DNA from: UBA8401 sp041665525 | GTDB lineage: Bacteria; Bacteroidota; Ignavibacteria; UBA10030; UBA8401 | Assembly (NCBI GenBank): GCA_041665525.1 | Contig: JBAYIS010000003.1 | Location: forward strand, 170,658 to 234,657 | Length of the DNA: 64,000 bases | Reading direction: 5' to 3' | In this document: one piece after another, positions 54,307-62,660 of the stretch | Position numbering within the stretch: the first letter of the stretch is position 1 | How the letters are laid out: the number at the start of each line of letters is the position of its first letter | Translations under genes and position numbers: made by a program | Notes under the pieces: model-generated | What the model was told of the DNA's origin: nothing | What the model saw: the letters and a program-made list of their open reading frames with translations, nothing else | The model's database searches: none

Positions 54307-55611
54307 TTATTCGATCTTTTGTTGCTGCATTTGAATACCGATCTTCTTCAGGAACTCGTTCGGCATTTCTCCTCCAGCAAAAATGAAAACGTAATCGTTC
54401 GGAAGGATAATCTCTTGCTGACCCTGAACGATGGTCACCTGATGATCGGCAATGGACTGGACATCCGAATTGAAGAGAATTGTGATTTTTCCCCGACGAA
54501 GGAAATCATCCAGATGCTGCCGGTTCCGTTCTTTAATCCGGACGAATTCCTCTTTTCGATAGGATAGCGTAACCGTATTATTTTTTTGCGTAGCGAGGCC
54601 TATTGCTGCTTCGATGGCAGAATCTCCTCCTCCGACCACGAGAAGTTGACGATCAGTATATGTGGATGCGTCAATCAATCGGTAAGAAACTTTGGAGCGT
54701 TCCTCACCCGGCACTCCCAATTTCCTCGGCGTACCTCTTCTCCCCAATGCAAGAACGACATGATTCGCCTTCCACTGATCCGATGATGTGGTGAGAATGA
54801 AATGGTCCTTTTCGAAACGAATATCGATGACCTTTTTTCCTGTACGGATCTCGAGACCGGTCTTTGTCATTACCGATTTCCACAGTTCCAGAAGTGCTTC
54901 TTTCCGCGTCTCCATCAATTTTACTTTCCCCCAAAGAGGAAGTTCGACTGGAGAGGTCATGACGATTTTAGCCCGCGGGTATTGCAGCACCGTTCCGCCG
55001 AGATCGTTTTGTTCCAGGATCACAAATCGTAATTTTTGTTCGAGAGCTTTGAGTCCCGCGGCAAAACCGGCAGGACCGGCACCGATGATTGCTACATCAA
55101 GGATATCATCTTGGGAGCTTTTCGGTCTGGATGCGATATGACCGATCACAGCAACTCCCTGGTTCACCGCGTTCTTGATTAATCCCAACCCTCCCAGTTC
55201 CCCGATGATGTACATTCCCTTCACGTTTGTTTCGAAATGTTCATCGATCACCGGCAGATCGGCATTGCGCCCCGGTTTTGCCATCAGTAATTCAATCCCA
55301 CCAACAGGACACGCCTCAGCACACAATCCATGCCCGATGCATTTTGCTCCGTGAATGAGCATGGCCTTCCCTTCGATAATTCCCAATACATCCCCTTCGG
55401 GACAGGCACGGACACATGCAGCACAGCCGATGCATTGCAATGCATCGATTTGCGGATGGACCATGCTTGCCTCCTGCAGTCCGGAAATTTTCATCTGGTG
55501 CAGTTTGGCCCGCGCTTTCGATTCCTTTGTACGAAACCGTTTCACATAGGGAATTACGGTTAATGCAATCAGGAGAATGGTAATGCCGAGTGTGATCAGA
55601 GTTTCATTCAT
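54307..55611 (-). CDS. Membrane-anchored ferredoxin/FAD oxidoreductase
   Basis: About 434 residues: N-terminal membrane helix (LITLGITILLIALTVIPYV), two iron-sulfur motifs (CIGCAACVRACP and CIGHGLCAEACP, the second with His for Cys), then a thioredoxin-reductase-like FAD domain (VAIIGAGPAGFAAG) with an NAD(P) Rossmann motif (LLVVGGGDSAIEAA). The redox CXXC of thioredoxin reductase is absent, as in YpdA-type enzymes. Start at ATG 55611 rather than TTG 55620. Last gene of the heme-wire operon, a possible entry of NAD(P)H electrons on the cytoplasmic side. Confidence 0.87.
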   Translation of the reverse strand: MNETLITLGITILLIALTVIPYVKRFRTKESKARAKLHQMKISGLQEASMVHPQIDALQCIGCAACVRACPEGDVLGIIEGKAMLIHGAKCIGHGLCAEACPVGGIELLMAKPGRNADLPVIDEHFETNVKGMYIIGELGGLGLIKNAVNQGVAVIGHIASRPKSSQDDILDVAIIGAGPAGFAAGLKALEQKLRFVILEQNDLGGTVLQYPRAKIVMTSPVELPLWGKVKLMETRKEALLELWKSVMTKTGLEIRTGKKVIDIRFEKDHFILTTSSDQWKANHVVLALGRRGTPRKLGVPGEERSKVSYRLIDASTYTDRQLLVVGGGDSAIEAAIGLATQKNNTVTLSYRKEEFVRIKERNRQHLDDFLRRGKITILFNSDVQSIADHQVTIVQGQQEIILPNDYVFIFAGGEMPNEFLKKIGIQMQQQKIE

Positions 55612-55622
55612 ATTCTTCAATA

Positions 55623-57242
55623 CTAAAATCGGTATCCTATTTCTGCATACAGCCTGAAACTATTCATTGTATTATCAATCACCCCATCCATTGCCAACGA
55701 AGAATAGAGACTTCTGGAAAATCGGTAACTTGAATTAAGCGTGAGTGTGTGCGTTGTATAGGTTTGCTTCACCGTAATGATCGTATAACGATAATAGTCA
55801 TATCGGAATGCCAGCGACATCTTATAAAAGAACGTTCGATCCACATCGAATGTGACGTTCGTCCCGTTTGAGTACACTCCGATGATATCCGCATACCGGA
55901 TCCCTGCACCGATCTCAGTCTGCAGTATATCGGAAATTCGGTATGTTCCGCTAATCGTCCGGGCGTCGCGTGCGTCTCCTTTTTTAGTTCGATAGGAAAG
56001 GTTGCCCGATAGTGACATGTAATACGGCATCCGGAAAGTTGCACCGATCCGGTACCCCTGCATAATATTCTTATCCAACAATGTGTCGGAAATGGATTTC
56101 ATCGACTCGAACAAGTATATGGATCTGGAACCGTCATATCCGACATTCGTCGAAATCCATTCCACGGGATAATAATTGATAGAAAAGAAGGTGTTGGATA
56201 ACTTCAGCGTCTTCGATTTGATTCCTTTATTAATATCGTTCAACTCAAACTCAGAACTTTGGTACACTGACAGTTCCGGTCCCATCATATAAAAATTTTG
56301 AAAATAGAGAAATTCCCGATCGAGATTCCCTTTAACGAGTTGTCTTCCATACGCAAAGGTACCATTGTATTGGTGAAGAATATCCGGTCCGAATTTCGCA
56401 TTAATGAAAGCGGCACCTTTCGTTTCATTTGAATTGAAACCGATCGTTCTGTCTTGCACTTGTGCTCCATAGAGGAATCCCGTTGTTACATGATCGTAGC
56501 GGTAAAAGACCTGTCCGCCGTCGAACGTTCCCATTCCGCCGACGTATTCGGATGAAAGTCTACCGACACCGTATCCGATCGGCGCATTGACGGAAGCTGT
56601 CTGTAACGAAAAATCGTATATCCTGTTCTTCAAACGTTGACTATCGCCATACCGGGAATAAATATCGGACAGATCATAATATGTGCGTTCATACAAAGAG
56701 AATACCAGTCCAGAATTATAGAGATTATGAACATTCAGCCGAAGCAGTATGGAAGGCTGGCTGAGATTCAGTCTCGAATCTTCGGCAAGAGTGCCGATGT
56801 ATTGCAGTCCTACTCTGCCTGTGACGATGTTTTCATCATTTCCATGTTGTTGGTGAGCCGGTTGGTGGGAAGTGGATAACACTGTTGCCGAATCACGGCG
56901 TATCGCAATGGAAGTCGCAGGCAGTTGAACTTCCTCCGGTATGACCTTTTCCAGTACCGCTTCATCTCCAGCAGTAATTGGAACGGATTGAGAAATGATT
57001 TGGGCTGCGGACGATTTTTTTGAAATTGCGGTCACGACACAGGATCCGACGCGGACAGAAGCATGATAGATTGTCACCGAATCTCCAACAGCAATATGTC
57101 CTTCCCTGCCGGCATTGATATAGATAACAGATGCAGCAACGTACGATACGCCGTACCGGAGAACTGTTCGATCCTGCGCATGAACACTCCCCCATACGAC
57201 CAGACTCATGACAAGCATTATTGAATATTTCATTCTGTTCAT
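55623..57242 (-). CDS. Outer-membrane beta-barrel protein of the heme-wire operon
   Basis: 539 residues: signal peptide (LVVWGSVHA|QD), a compact N-terminal domain (~residues 25-100, SH3-like strands GDSVTIYHASVRVGSCVV), a Pro/His linker, and ~380 residues of amphipathic strands ending RLYAEIGYRF, the C-terminal Phe/Tyr pattern of BAM substrates. No homologue recognised. Position directly after the 10-heme gene suggests it is the barrel through which, or to which, the heme-repeat proteins deliver electrons. Confidence 0.75.
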   Translation of the reverse strand: MNRMKYSIMLVMSLVVWGSVHAQDRTVLRYGVSYVAASVIYINAGREGHIAVGDSVTIYHASVRVGSCVVTAISKKSSAAQIISQSVPITAGDEAVLEKVIPEEVQLPATSIAIRRDSATVLSTSHQPAHQQHGNDENIVTGRVGLQYIGTLAEDSRLNLSQPSILLRLNVHNLYNSGLVFSLYERTYYDLSDIYSRYGDSQRLKNRIYDFSLQTASVNAPIGYGVGRLSSEYVGGMGTFDGGQVFYRYDHVTTGFLYGAQVQDRTIGFNSNETKGAAFINAKFGPDILHQYNGTFAYGRQLVKGNLDREFLYFQNFYMMGPELSVYQSSEFELNDINKGIKSKTLKLSNTFFSINYYPVEWISTNVGYDGSRSIYLFESMKSISDTLLDKNIMQGYRIGATFRMPYYMSLSGNLSYRTKKGDARDARTISGTYRISDILQTEIGAGIRYADIIGVYSNGTNVTFDVDRTFFYKMSLAFRYDYYRYTIITVKQTYTTHTLTLNSSYRFSRSLYSSLAMDGVIDNTMNSFRLYAEIGYRF

Positions 57243-57285
57243 ATTTTATTTCTTTTTCGACTTCAATACAGAGGCACCATTCATA

Positions 57286-58098
57286 TCAATCTTCTTCGCC
57301 CCGCGGATGACAACGGTAACATGCTGTGCTTTGGTAAGAATATCCCGATACATCATCGTGATGCCTGTCAGTTTCGGAACGGGAATGTTCATGACAGTTA
57401 ATGCATTCAAACACGGCATAGTTCGGCGATGCCGTGTGGCAGTCTGTGCAACTTTGCCATCGTCCCGGGCGGTGCGTATCTCCGGAACCGATCGGAAAAT
57501 ACTGCTCATGCGGAAAAAACACTGCCGGCTGCCAGGTTAGTGCGCGATGACAGAGAGCGCAATCCGTCGGGAATCCCGCGGTTGTGTGATTTGGATTGTT
57601 CGTTGCTGCATATTCCTTGAGATGACATGCAACACATTCGCTTGGCGTACCGCGATATATGCCGGCGGTATGACATTGATTACAATTGACCGCCTCGTGA
57701 ATACCACGGGTAAGGAATTGAGTTTTATTATGATCGAAACTCGTTCTCCAGCTTAATGCATCTTCCCGATGACATTGAAGACACTCAGCGCCGAATCCCG
57801 CTTTACGATGATCGATACTGACCGTATTGTCATAATCCTTTTGGTGACACATACTGCATTGTGACGGCGTGCCGGAAAAGCGCAAGGCGGTATGACATTG
57901 CCTGCATGATGCAGACCGATGTTGTCCGTACAGTACGAACGGTGTTTCGGAGTGATTAAACCGCATTGGCGAGATTAATTCCCTCCACCCATCCGTGGAA
58001 TGACAATCAATGCATTTCCATCGGAGTATGCCGTGCGGTGAATCCTGAGCACTGACCATACTGATAACAATGAATGCAAAAAAACAAATTCGGATCAC
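57286..58098 (-). CDS. 10-heme triheme-repeat cytochrome
   Basis: 270 residues; signal peptide ending VSAQ, ten CXXCH sites. Layout: N-cap with one heme (CIDCH, residues 19-57), two triheme units of ~74 residues (58-205) and a three-heme C-cap (THRPGRW...CTDCH, CINCH, CYRCH). The caps are close copies of those of the 31-heme neighbour. GTG start at 58098, 3 bp after the upstream stop. Likely periplasmic or surface electron carrier. Confidence 0.87.
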   Translation of the reverse strand: MIRICFFAFIVISMVSAQDSPHGILRWKCIDCHSTDGWRELISPMRFNHSETPFVLYGQHRSASCRQCHTALRFSGTPSQCSMCHQKDYDNTVSIDHRKAGFGAECLQCHREDALSWRTSFDHNKTQFLTRGIHEAVNCNQCHTAGIYRGTPSECVACHLKEYAATNNPNHTTAGFPTDCALCHRALTWQPAVFFPHEQYFPIGSGDTHRPGRWQSCTDCHTASPNYAVFECINCHEHSRSETDRHHDDVSGYSYQSTACYRCHPRGEED

Positions 58099-58101
58099 AA
58101 A

Positions 58102-60471
58102 TCAATCCCGTCCTGTCGGATGACATTTATAACATGCATTACTGTCGTAGACATATCCACTTTTCCCGCTATGTTCTTTATCCATGCTGGTCTTATTGTG
58201 TTCATGACAAGTGATGCAGGAGAAAATCTTGAAATTCGCCGAACTTGTATGGCAATCGGCACAGGTTGTCCAACGTCCGGGACGGTGCGTTGTTCCTGTA
58301 CTGATTGGGAAGTACGGTGTATGATTAAACGTTGACGGTTTCCATGCCGTAGTTGTATGACAGCTTAAACAAGCCGTTGGATAATTCGCCGTCGCATGTG
58401 CAGGATTTGTCGTTGCCGTATAATCCAATGTATGACAGGTATAACAATCCGTCGATGTACCGGCAAATTTCCCGCCGACGTGGCAACTGGCACACGGTGC
58501 GGACATATGAGCGCCTGTGAGCGGAAAGATCGTTTTAGCGTGATCGAAGGTTGCGGGAGACCAACCAGACATGGAGTGACAACTGAGACAATTATGATCA
58601 AAATTATTTGCAGCATGGTTCGGATCGAGCGTAGCATTAAAATCAGCAAGGTGACACGTATAACAATCCTTCGTCGTTCCTTTGTATTGCCCGCTCTTGT
58701 GACAGTCCGTGCAAACAACTGCCGCATGGGCTCCGATAAGCGGGAAATTCGTACTGGAATGATTAAAAGTCGAAGGCTTCCATGCCGTCGGCGTATGGCA
58801 TGTTATACAGTCATGCGAGAATTGTGACGTCAAGTGATTCGGTGACACTGCAGAATTGAAATCGCTGATGTGACAGGAGTAGCAATCAGTCGCGATCCCC
58901 TTATACTGTCCATTGGAATGACACGATACACAGCTTGCAGAAACGTGTGCGCCGATCAGCGGAAACGCTGTCGCACTATGATTGAATGTCGACGGTTTCC
59001 AGACGGTGGTTGTATGGCAAGTCAGGCAATCGTGCGAGAATTGACCTGCCACATGGTTCGGATCTGCCGACGTATTGAAGTCCGTAATATGACAACTGTA
59101 ACAATCCGATGGAATTCCTTTAAATTGTCCGTTCACATGACAGGTTCCGCAACTGACGGAGACATGAGCGCCTTTCAATTGAAAGTTCGTCTTGTTATGA
59201 TCGAATGTAGATGGTTTCCATGCCACATTCGTGTGACACGTCAGACAATCGTGCGAGAATTGTCCGGTTTGGTGGTTCGGAAACTGAACTTTCTGAAATA
59301 CCGATGAATGACAGGAATAACAATCGTTCGGCAATCCTTTATACTGTTCATTCACATGACATTTCGCGCACTCCGTATTCGTGTGTGCGCCGGTAAGCTG
59401 ATAATTTGTCTTGGCATGATCGAAGGTCGACGGTTTCCACACCACTGTGGTATGACAGGTGAGACATTCATGTGAAAACTGCCCCTTCGTGTGATCGGGA
59501 TGTACCAGCTTGTCCAGATCCTTTTGATGGCATGGATAGCATTCCTTCGATGTCCCTTTGAAAACGCCGCCGGTATGGCACTTTGAACATTCCTCCGCAA
59601 TGTGCGCACCCGTTAACCGGAATTCCGTTTTTGCATGATCAAATGTGGAGGGAGACCAGCCATTGGTTGAGTGACAGGCAATACAATTATGATCGAACTG
59701 TGCTGCAGAATGATTGGGATTGACTGCCGCGATATATTCCTTCTGGTGACAGCTAAAACAATCTTTGGCAATCCCTTTGAACCGTCCATTTGTATGGCAG
59801 GAAGAACATTCCAAGGATGCATGGATACCTGCGAGACTGAAATTCGTTCTATTATGATCGAAAAAGGATGGCTGCCAGCTGTTCATCCGGTGACAGGTAA
59901 GACAATCGTGGGAAAATTGCGATGCAACGTGATTCGGTGTTTGTGTCGTGGAAAAATCCTTTTGATGACAAAAGAAACAATCATTTGGCAATCCTCTAAA
60001 TCTGCTGTTCACATGGCAGGAAGAACATTCCACCGACGCATGTGCGCCGACCAGCTGAAAGTTCGTTTTTGCATGTTCGAACACCGACGGACGCCAGCTG
60101 TTGAGCGTATGGCACGACAGACACTCATGAGAAAGAAGTCCAACCTGATGGTTTGGCGCCATCGCCTTGGAAAAATCTTTTTGATGACAGGAAAAACATT
60201 CGGATGAGGTCCCGGCAAATCGTTTGGATGTGTGGCATTGGAGACATTGAATACTTGCGTGCGCCCCCTGCAACAGGAATCCCGTCGTTGCATGATTGAA
60301 CTTCATGGATGCTGCGAGTTCTTTCCATGAAGCCGTTGTGTGACAATCCGTACATGGTAATTTCAGGGGACCATGCGGTGAACTTTGGGCAAACACTGTT
60401 TGAACAGACAACCACAGTCCCACGATCAAGTACATTAGCACAGTTACTGAGCGGGATGACAGTCTACACAT
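58102..60471 (-). CDS. 31-heme triheme-repeat cytochrome
   Basis: 789 residues, signal peptide of ~29 residues, thirty-one CXXCH motifs: one in the N-cap, twenty-seven in nine tandem ~73-residue units (residues 69-725) and three in the C-cap. Each unit reads GAH...C..CH, then DC..CH, then F.H.CL.CH..W.PS.F.H..T. The unit size and three hemes equal those of cytochrome c7 (PpcA-like), and Geobacter has c7-polymer proteins with 12-27 hemes. No membrane helix, barrel or lipobox. GGAGG four nt before ATG 60471; overlaps the 20-heme gene by 28 bp. Expected to be an extended electron wire. Confidence 0.9.
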   Translation of the reverse strand: MCRLSSRSVTVLMYLIVGLWLSVQTVFAQSSPHGPLKLPCTDCHTTASWKELAASMKFNHATTGFLLQGAHASIQCLQCHTSKRFAGTSSECFSCHQKDFSKAMAPNHQVGLLSHECLSCHTLNSWRPSVFEHAKTNFQLVGAHASVECSSCHVNSRFRGLPNDCFFCHQKDFSTTQTPNHVASQFSHDCLTCHRMNSWQPSFFDHNRTNFSLAGIHASLECSSCHTNGRFKGIAKDCFSCHQKEYIAAVNPNHSAAQFDHNCIACHSTNGWSPSTFDHAKTEFRLTGAHIAEECSKCHTGGVFKGTSKECYPCHQKDLDKLVHPDHTKGQFSHECLTCHTTVVWKPSTFDHAKTNYQLTGAHTNTECAKCHVNEQYKGLPNDCYSCHSSVFQKVQFPNHQTGQFSHDCLTCHTNVAWKPSTFDHNKTNFQLKGAHVSVSCGTCHVNGQFKGIPSDCYSCHITDFNTSADPNHVAGQFSHDCLTCHTTTVWKPSTFNHSATAFPLIGAHVSASCVSCHSNGQYKGIATDCYSCHISDFNSAVSPNHLTSQFSHDCITCHTPTAWKPSTFNHSSTNFPLIGAHAAVVCTDCHKSGQYKGTTKDCYTCHLADFNATLDPNHAANNFDHNCLSCHSMSGWSPATFDHAKTIFPLTGAHMSAPCASCHVGGKFAGTSTDCYTCHTLDYTATTNPAHATANYPTACLSCHTTTAWKPSTFNHTPYFPISTGTTHRPGRWTTCADCHTSSANFKIFSCITCHEHNKTSMDKEHSGKSGYVYDSNACYKCHPTGRD
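58297..60267 (-). repeat. Nine tandem ~219-bp coding repeats (triheme units)
   Basis: Codons 69-725 of the 31-heme gene divide into nine units averaging 73 codons. Units 5-9 resemble each other more (QFSHDCLTCHT, VWKPSTFNH) than units 1-4, suggesting later duplication events in the C-terminal half. Confidence 0.85.
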
Positions 60472-62072
60472 GCCGCCTCCATCGGTTTATATTTGATTGT
60501 TCGAATGTTGTTGATGAGTGCTTCCTTATGACATTTCTCACATTTTACCGATTCATGTTTTCCTGTCAGAAGGAACCGGGATTGAGAATTATGATCGAAC
60601 ACTAATGCTTTCCATTGTTTTTCCGTATGACACCGTTCACACCGGGTTCCTGTTCCATCGGCAAATTGTCCTGCGTGTCGGTCTTCATGACAATTGCTGC
60701 AATTCATCGGCACATCCTTGTATTGCGGAGTGCCGTTTTGCGGTTTGTGACACTGGATGCATTTCAGTGCGGCATGCTTCCCCTTCAACGGAAACTTCGT
60801 CTGATCATGAGAGAATATCACTGCATCCCACGCGTCGACGGTGTGGCAAGTTTCGCATCCCTTCGTCATCCGGTTATTGAATTGTCCTTTATGTACATCG
60901 GTATGACAGGTGGTGCAGGCGATTGTTCCTTCCCAATGAAACTGTTTCGTACTTTTCGCATTTACTTTTCCATCAAGATGACATTTCATACACGGGGTAG
61001 CGCGATGCGCGCCTGTCAAAACAAATCGGGCATTGACATGATCGGATACGGTGAATGTCGAACCTGTAAATCCTTGTTCCGAATGGCAAGCATTGCACGC
61101 GCCATGATCCTGTCGGGCGTCGAACTGTTTTCCATGGGCATCCGAATGACAATCCTTGCATGCTGAAAATCGTTTGATATGAAACCCAAATTCGCCGTTG
61201 GGGTTTCTCTCTTTGGCATTCTTTGGATGGCATTGTTCGCAGCGCATTGCTGAATGTTTTCCTTTTAGGGGAAACAGTGTTGCGTTGTGATCGAATGCTG
61301 TTGTCTGCACCTTCTGCCACGACTCGACCGAGTGACACTGGGCGCATTCCTGCTTGAACTTTCCTTTGTGCGGATCCTTGTGACAGGTACGGCACGAACC
61401 AAATTCCAGATGGGTAAATTGTGTTACCGTTCCATGTTCCAATGTTTTTTTGTGACATTTGCTGCAATCGACCGTGCGATGTGCTCCGTTTAATGTGAAT
61501 TGTGCCTTGTCATGCGAAAATTTTGAGGCTGGTTTCCATCCAGTCATCACATGACACTGCTGGCAATCGCTTTTAAATTGTCCCCGGTGTTCGTCCTTAT
61601 GACAGGACAAACAGGCCGTTCCCAGTCCCAAATATGTTGACGACTTTCGTGCATCCGAAAATGTTTGCACCTCTTTATCGCTGATCTTTCCTTTTGCATG
61701 GCATTGTGCACATTTCAGCGCAGAATGCTTTCCTTCCAGACGGTATCCCGTCTGGGCATGATCGAATGTCTCTTTGTTAAACCGGATCAATGTAAAATTT
61801 CTTCCGTGATGTTCCTTATGACATTCTACGCACTCTTTGGAAGTGATCGATGCATGATATCCTTTCTTCGCGGTGATTCTCGATTTAATCTCCGTATGGC
61901 AGTTCAGACAATTGTCATTCGAGATCATTTTTCCTACGGTATGACATTGCGTGCAAAACTCCATCCCCTCCATGTTTTTATGTGGCGTGGATAATTCGCC
62001 CGGCGATATTTGCGCTGACGCATATTCAGCAGTAATAAAAAGCATCAGCACAAGGCGCAGCATACGGGACAT
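60444..62072 (-). CDS. 20-heme triheme-repeat cytochrome
   Basis: 542 residues; signal peptide (LFITAEYASA|Q), twenty CXXCH motifs: three in an N-terminal cap (CTQCH, CLNCH, CVECH), five full triheme units, and two closing hemes. Units carry F.H....F.L.GKH....C..CH followed by C..CH.D.H.G.F and C..CH, a variant of the unit in the 31-heme protein with longer inserts. Starts one base before the TPR stop. Probably periplasmic; would connect the membrane cytochrome b to the longer wire. Confidence 0.9.
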   Translation of the reverse strand: MSRMLRLVLMLFITAEYASAQISPGELSTPHKNMEGMEFCTQCHTVGKMISNDNCLNCHTEIKSRITAKKGYHASITSKECVECHKEHHGRNFTLIRFNKETFDHAQTGYRLEGKHSALKCAQCHAKGKISDKEVQTFSDARKSSTYLGLGTACLSCHKDEHRGQFKSDCQQCHVMTGWKPASKFSHDKAQFTLNGAHRTVDCSKCHKKTLEHGTVTQFTHLEFGSCRTCHKDPHKGKFKQECAQCHSVESWQKVQTTAFDHNATLFPLKGKHSAMRCEQCHPKNAKERNPNGEFGFHIKRFSACKDCHSDAHGKQFDARQDHGACNACHSEQGFTGSTFTVSDHVNARFVLTGAHRATPCMKCHLDGKVNAKSTKQFHWEGTIACTTCHTDVHKGQFNNRMTKGCETCHTVDAWDAVIFSHDQTKFPLKGKHAALKCIQCHKPQNGTPQYKDVPMNCSNCHEDRHAGQFADGTGTRCERCHTEKQWKALVFDHNSQSRFLLTGKHESVKCEKCHKEALINNIRTIKYKPMEAACVDCHPAQ

Positions 62073-62657
62073 TTATTGTTTCTCCAACAAGGAAATATGT
62101 TCACGGACAGTTTTCGCTTCTTCGCTCTTCGGAGCATTTTGCAATAGTTCCTTCCAGGCCGTAATCGCCTCCGTTTTTCTCCCCATTGTAGCCAGAATTG
62201 CTCCTTTGTTGTACAGCGCCCGAGAATTGTTTTTATCCCGCACAAGGATCTTTGTTGTAACCCGCAAAGCATGAGCATATTGTTTTTCATTGAAATAACA
62301 GACAGAAAGATCCAATAATAGGGAGTCGTTGCTTGGCTGCAGCACTGCTGCCTGTTCGAAATACTGGATTGCTTCCATTGTTCGATGCCCATCCATTAAT
62401 AATTGTGCGAGTGCTATACGGTGGGCAGCATTTTTCGGATGTTCATCCACAGACTTTTTCAGCCGTGCAATGCGTTCTGCAAAAGATGCTGCGACGTTGG
62501 ATGAGGAGGGCATTTCCAGCTTGGAAGGTTTCTCCGGAAATGATTCTGTCAGTCCTGTTGGAGCAATCCGGGGAGAATTGCGAAAAAGAATCAAAGCTAA
62601 AACTGTACCAAGAGCGCCAAATGCAAAAATCAGATGTAGAATTCGCTTTTTTTTCAT
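62073..62657 (-). CDS. Membrane-anchored TPR protein
   Basis: 194 residues: N-terminal membrane helix (LHLIFAFGALGTVLALILF), a Pro/Ser linker, then three to four TPR units (AHRIALAQLLMDGHRTMEAIQYFEQAAVLQP, SLLLDLSVCYFNEKQYAHAL, SRALYNKGAILATMGRKTEAITAW). TPR anchors like this (NrfG/CcmI-type) often help cytochrome assembly or scaffold redox complexes; here between the cytochrome b and 20-heme genes. Three bp after the previous gene. Confidence 0.88.
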   Translation of the reverse strand: MKKKRILHLIFAFGALGTVLALILFRNSPRIAPTGLTESFPEKPSKLEMPSSSNVAASFAERIARLKKSVDEHPKNAAHRIALAQLLMDGHRTMEAIQYFEQAAVLQPSNDSLLLDLSVCYFNEKQYAHALRVTTKILVRDKNNSRALYNKGAILATMGRKTEAITAWKELLQNAPKSEEAKTVREHISLLEKQ

Positions 62658-62660
62658 GGC

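Noticed and set aside
58297..60267. CRISPR array
   Set aside because: Repeats are ~219 bp, in-frame coding and diverged; there are no short identical repeats with unique spacers, and no cas genes.
58105..60460. Many open frames on the + strand opposite the heme-repeat genes, some over 170 codons
   Set aside because: They are mirror translations of CXXCH-rich repeats (Met/Thr/Ile/Arg-biased) with no signals of their own.
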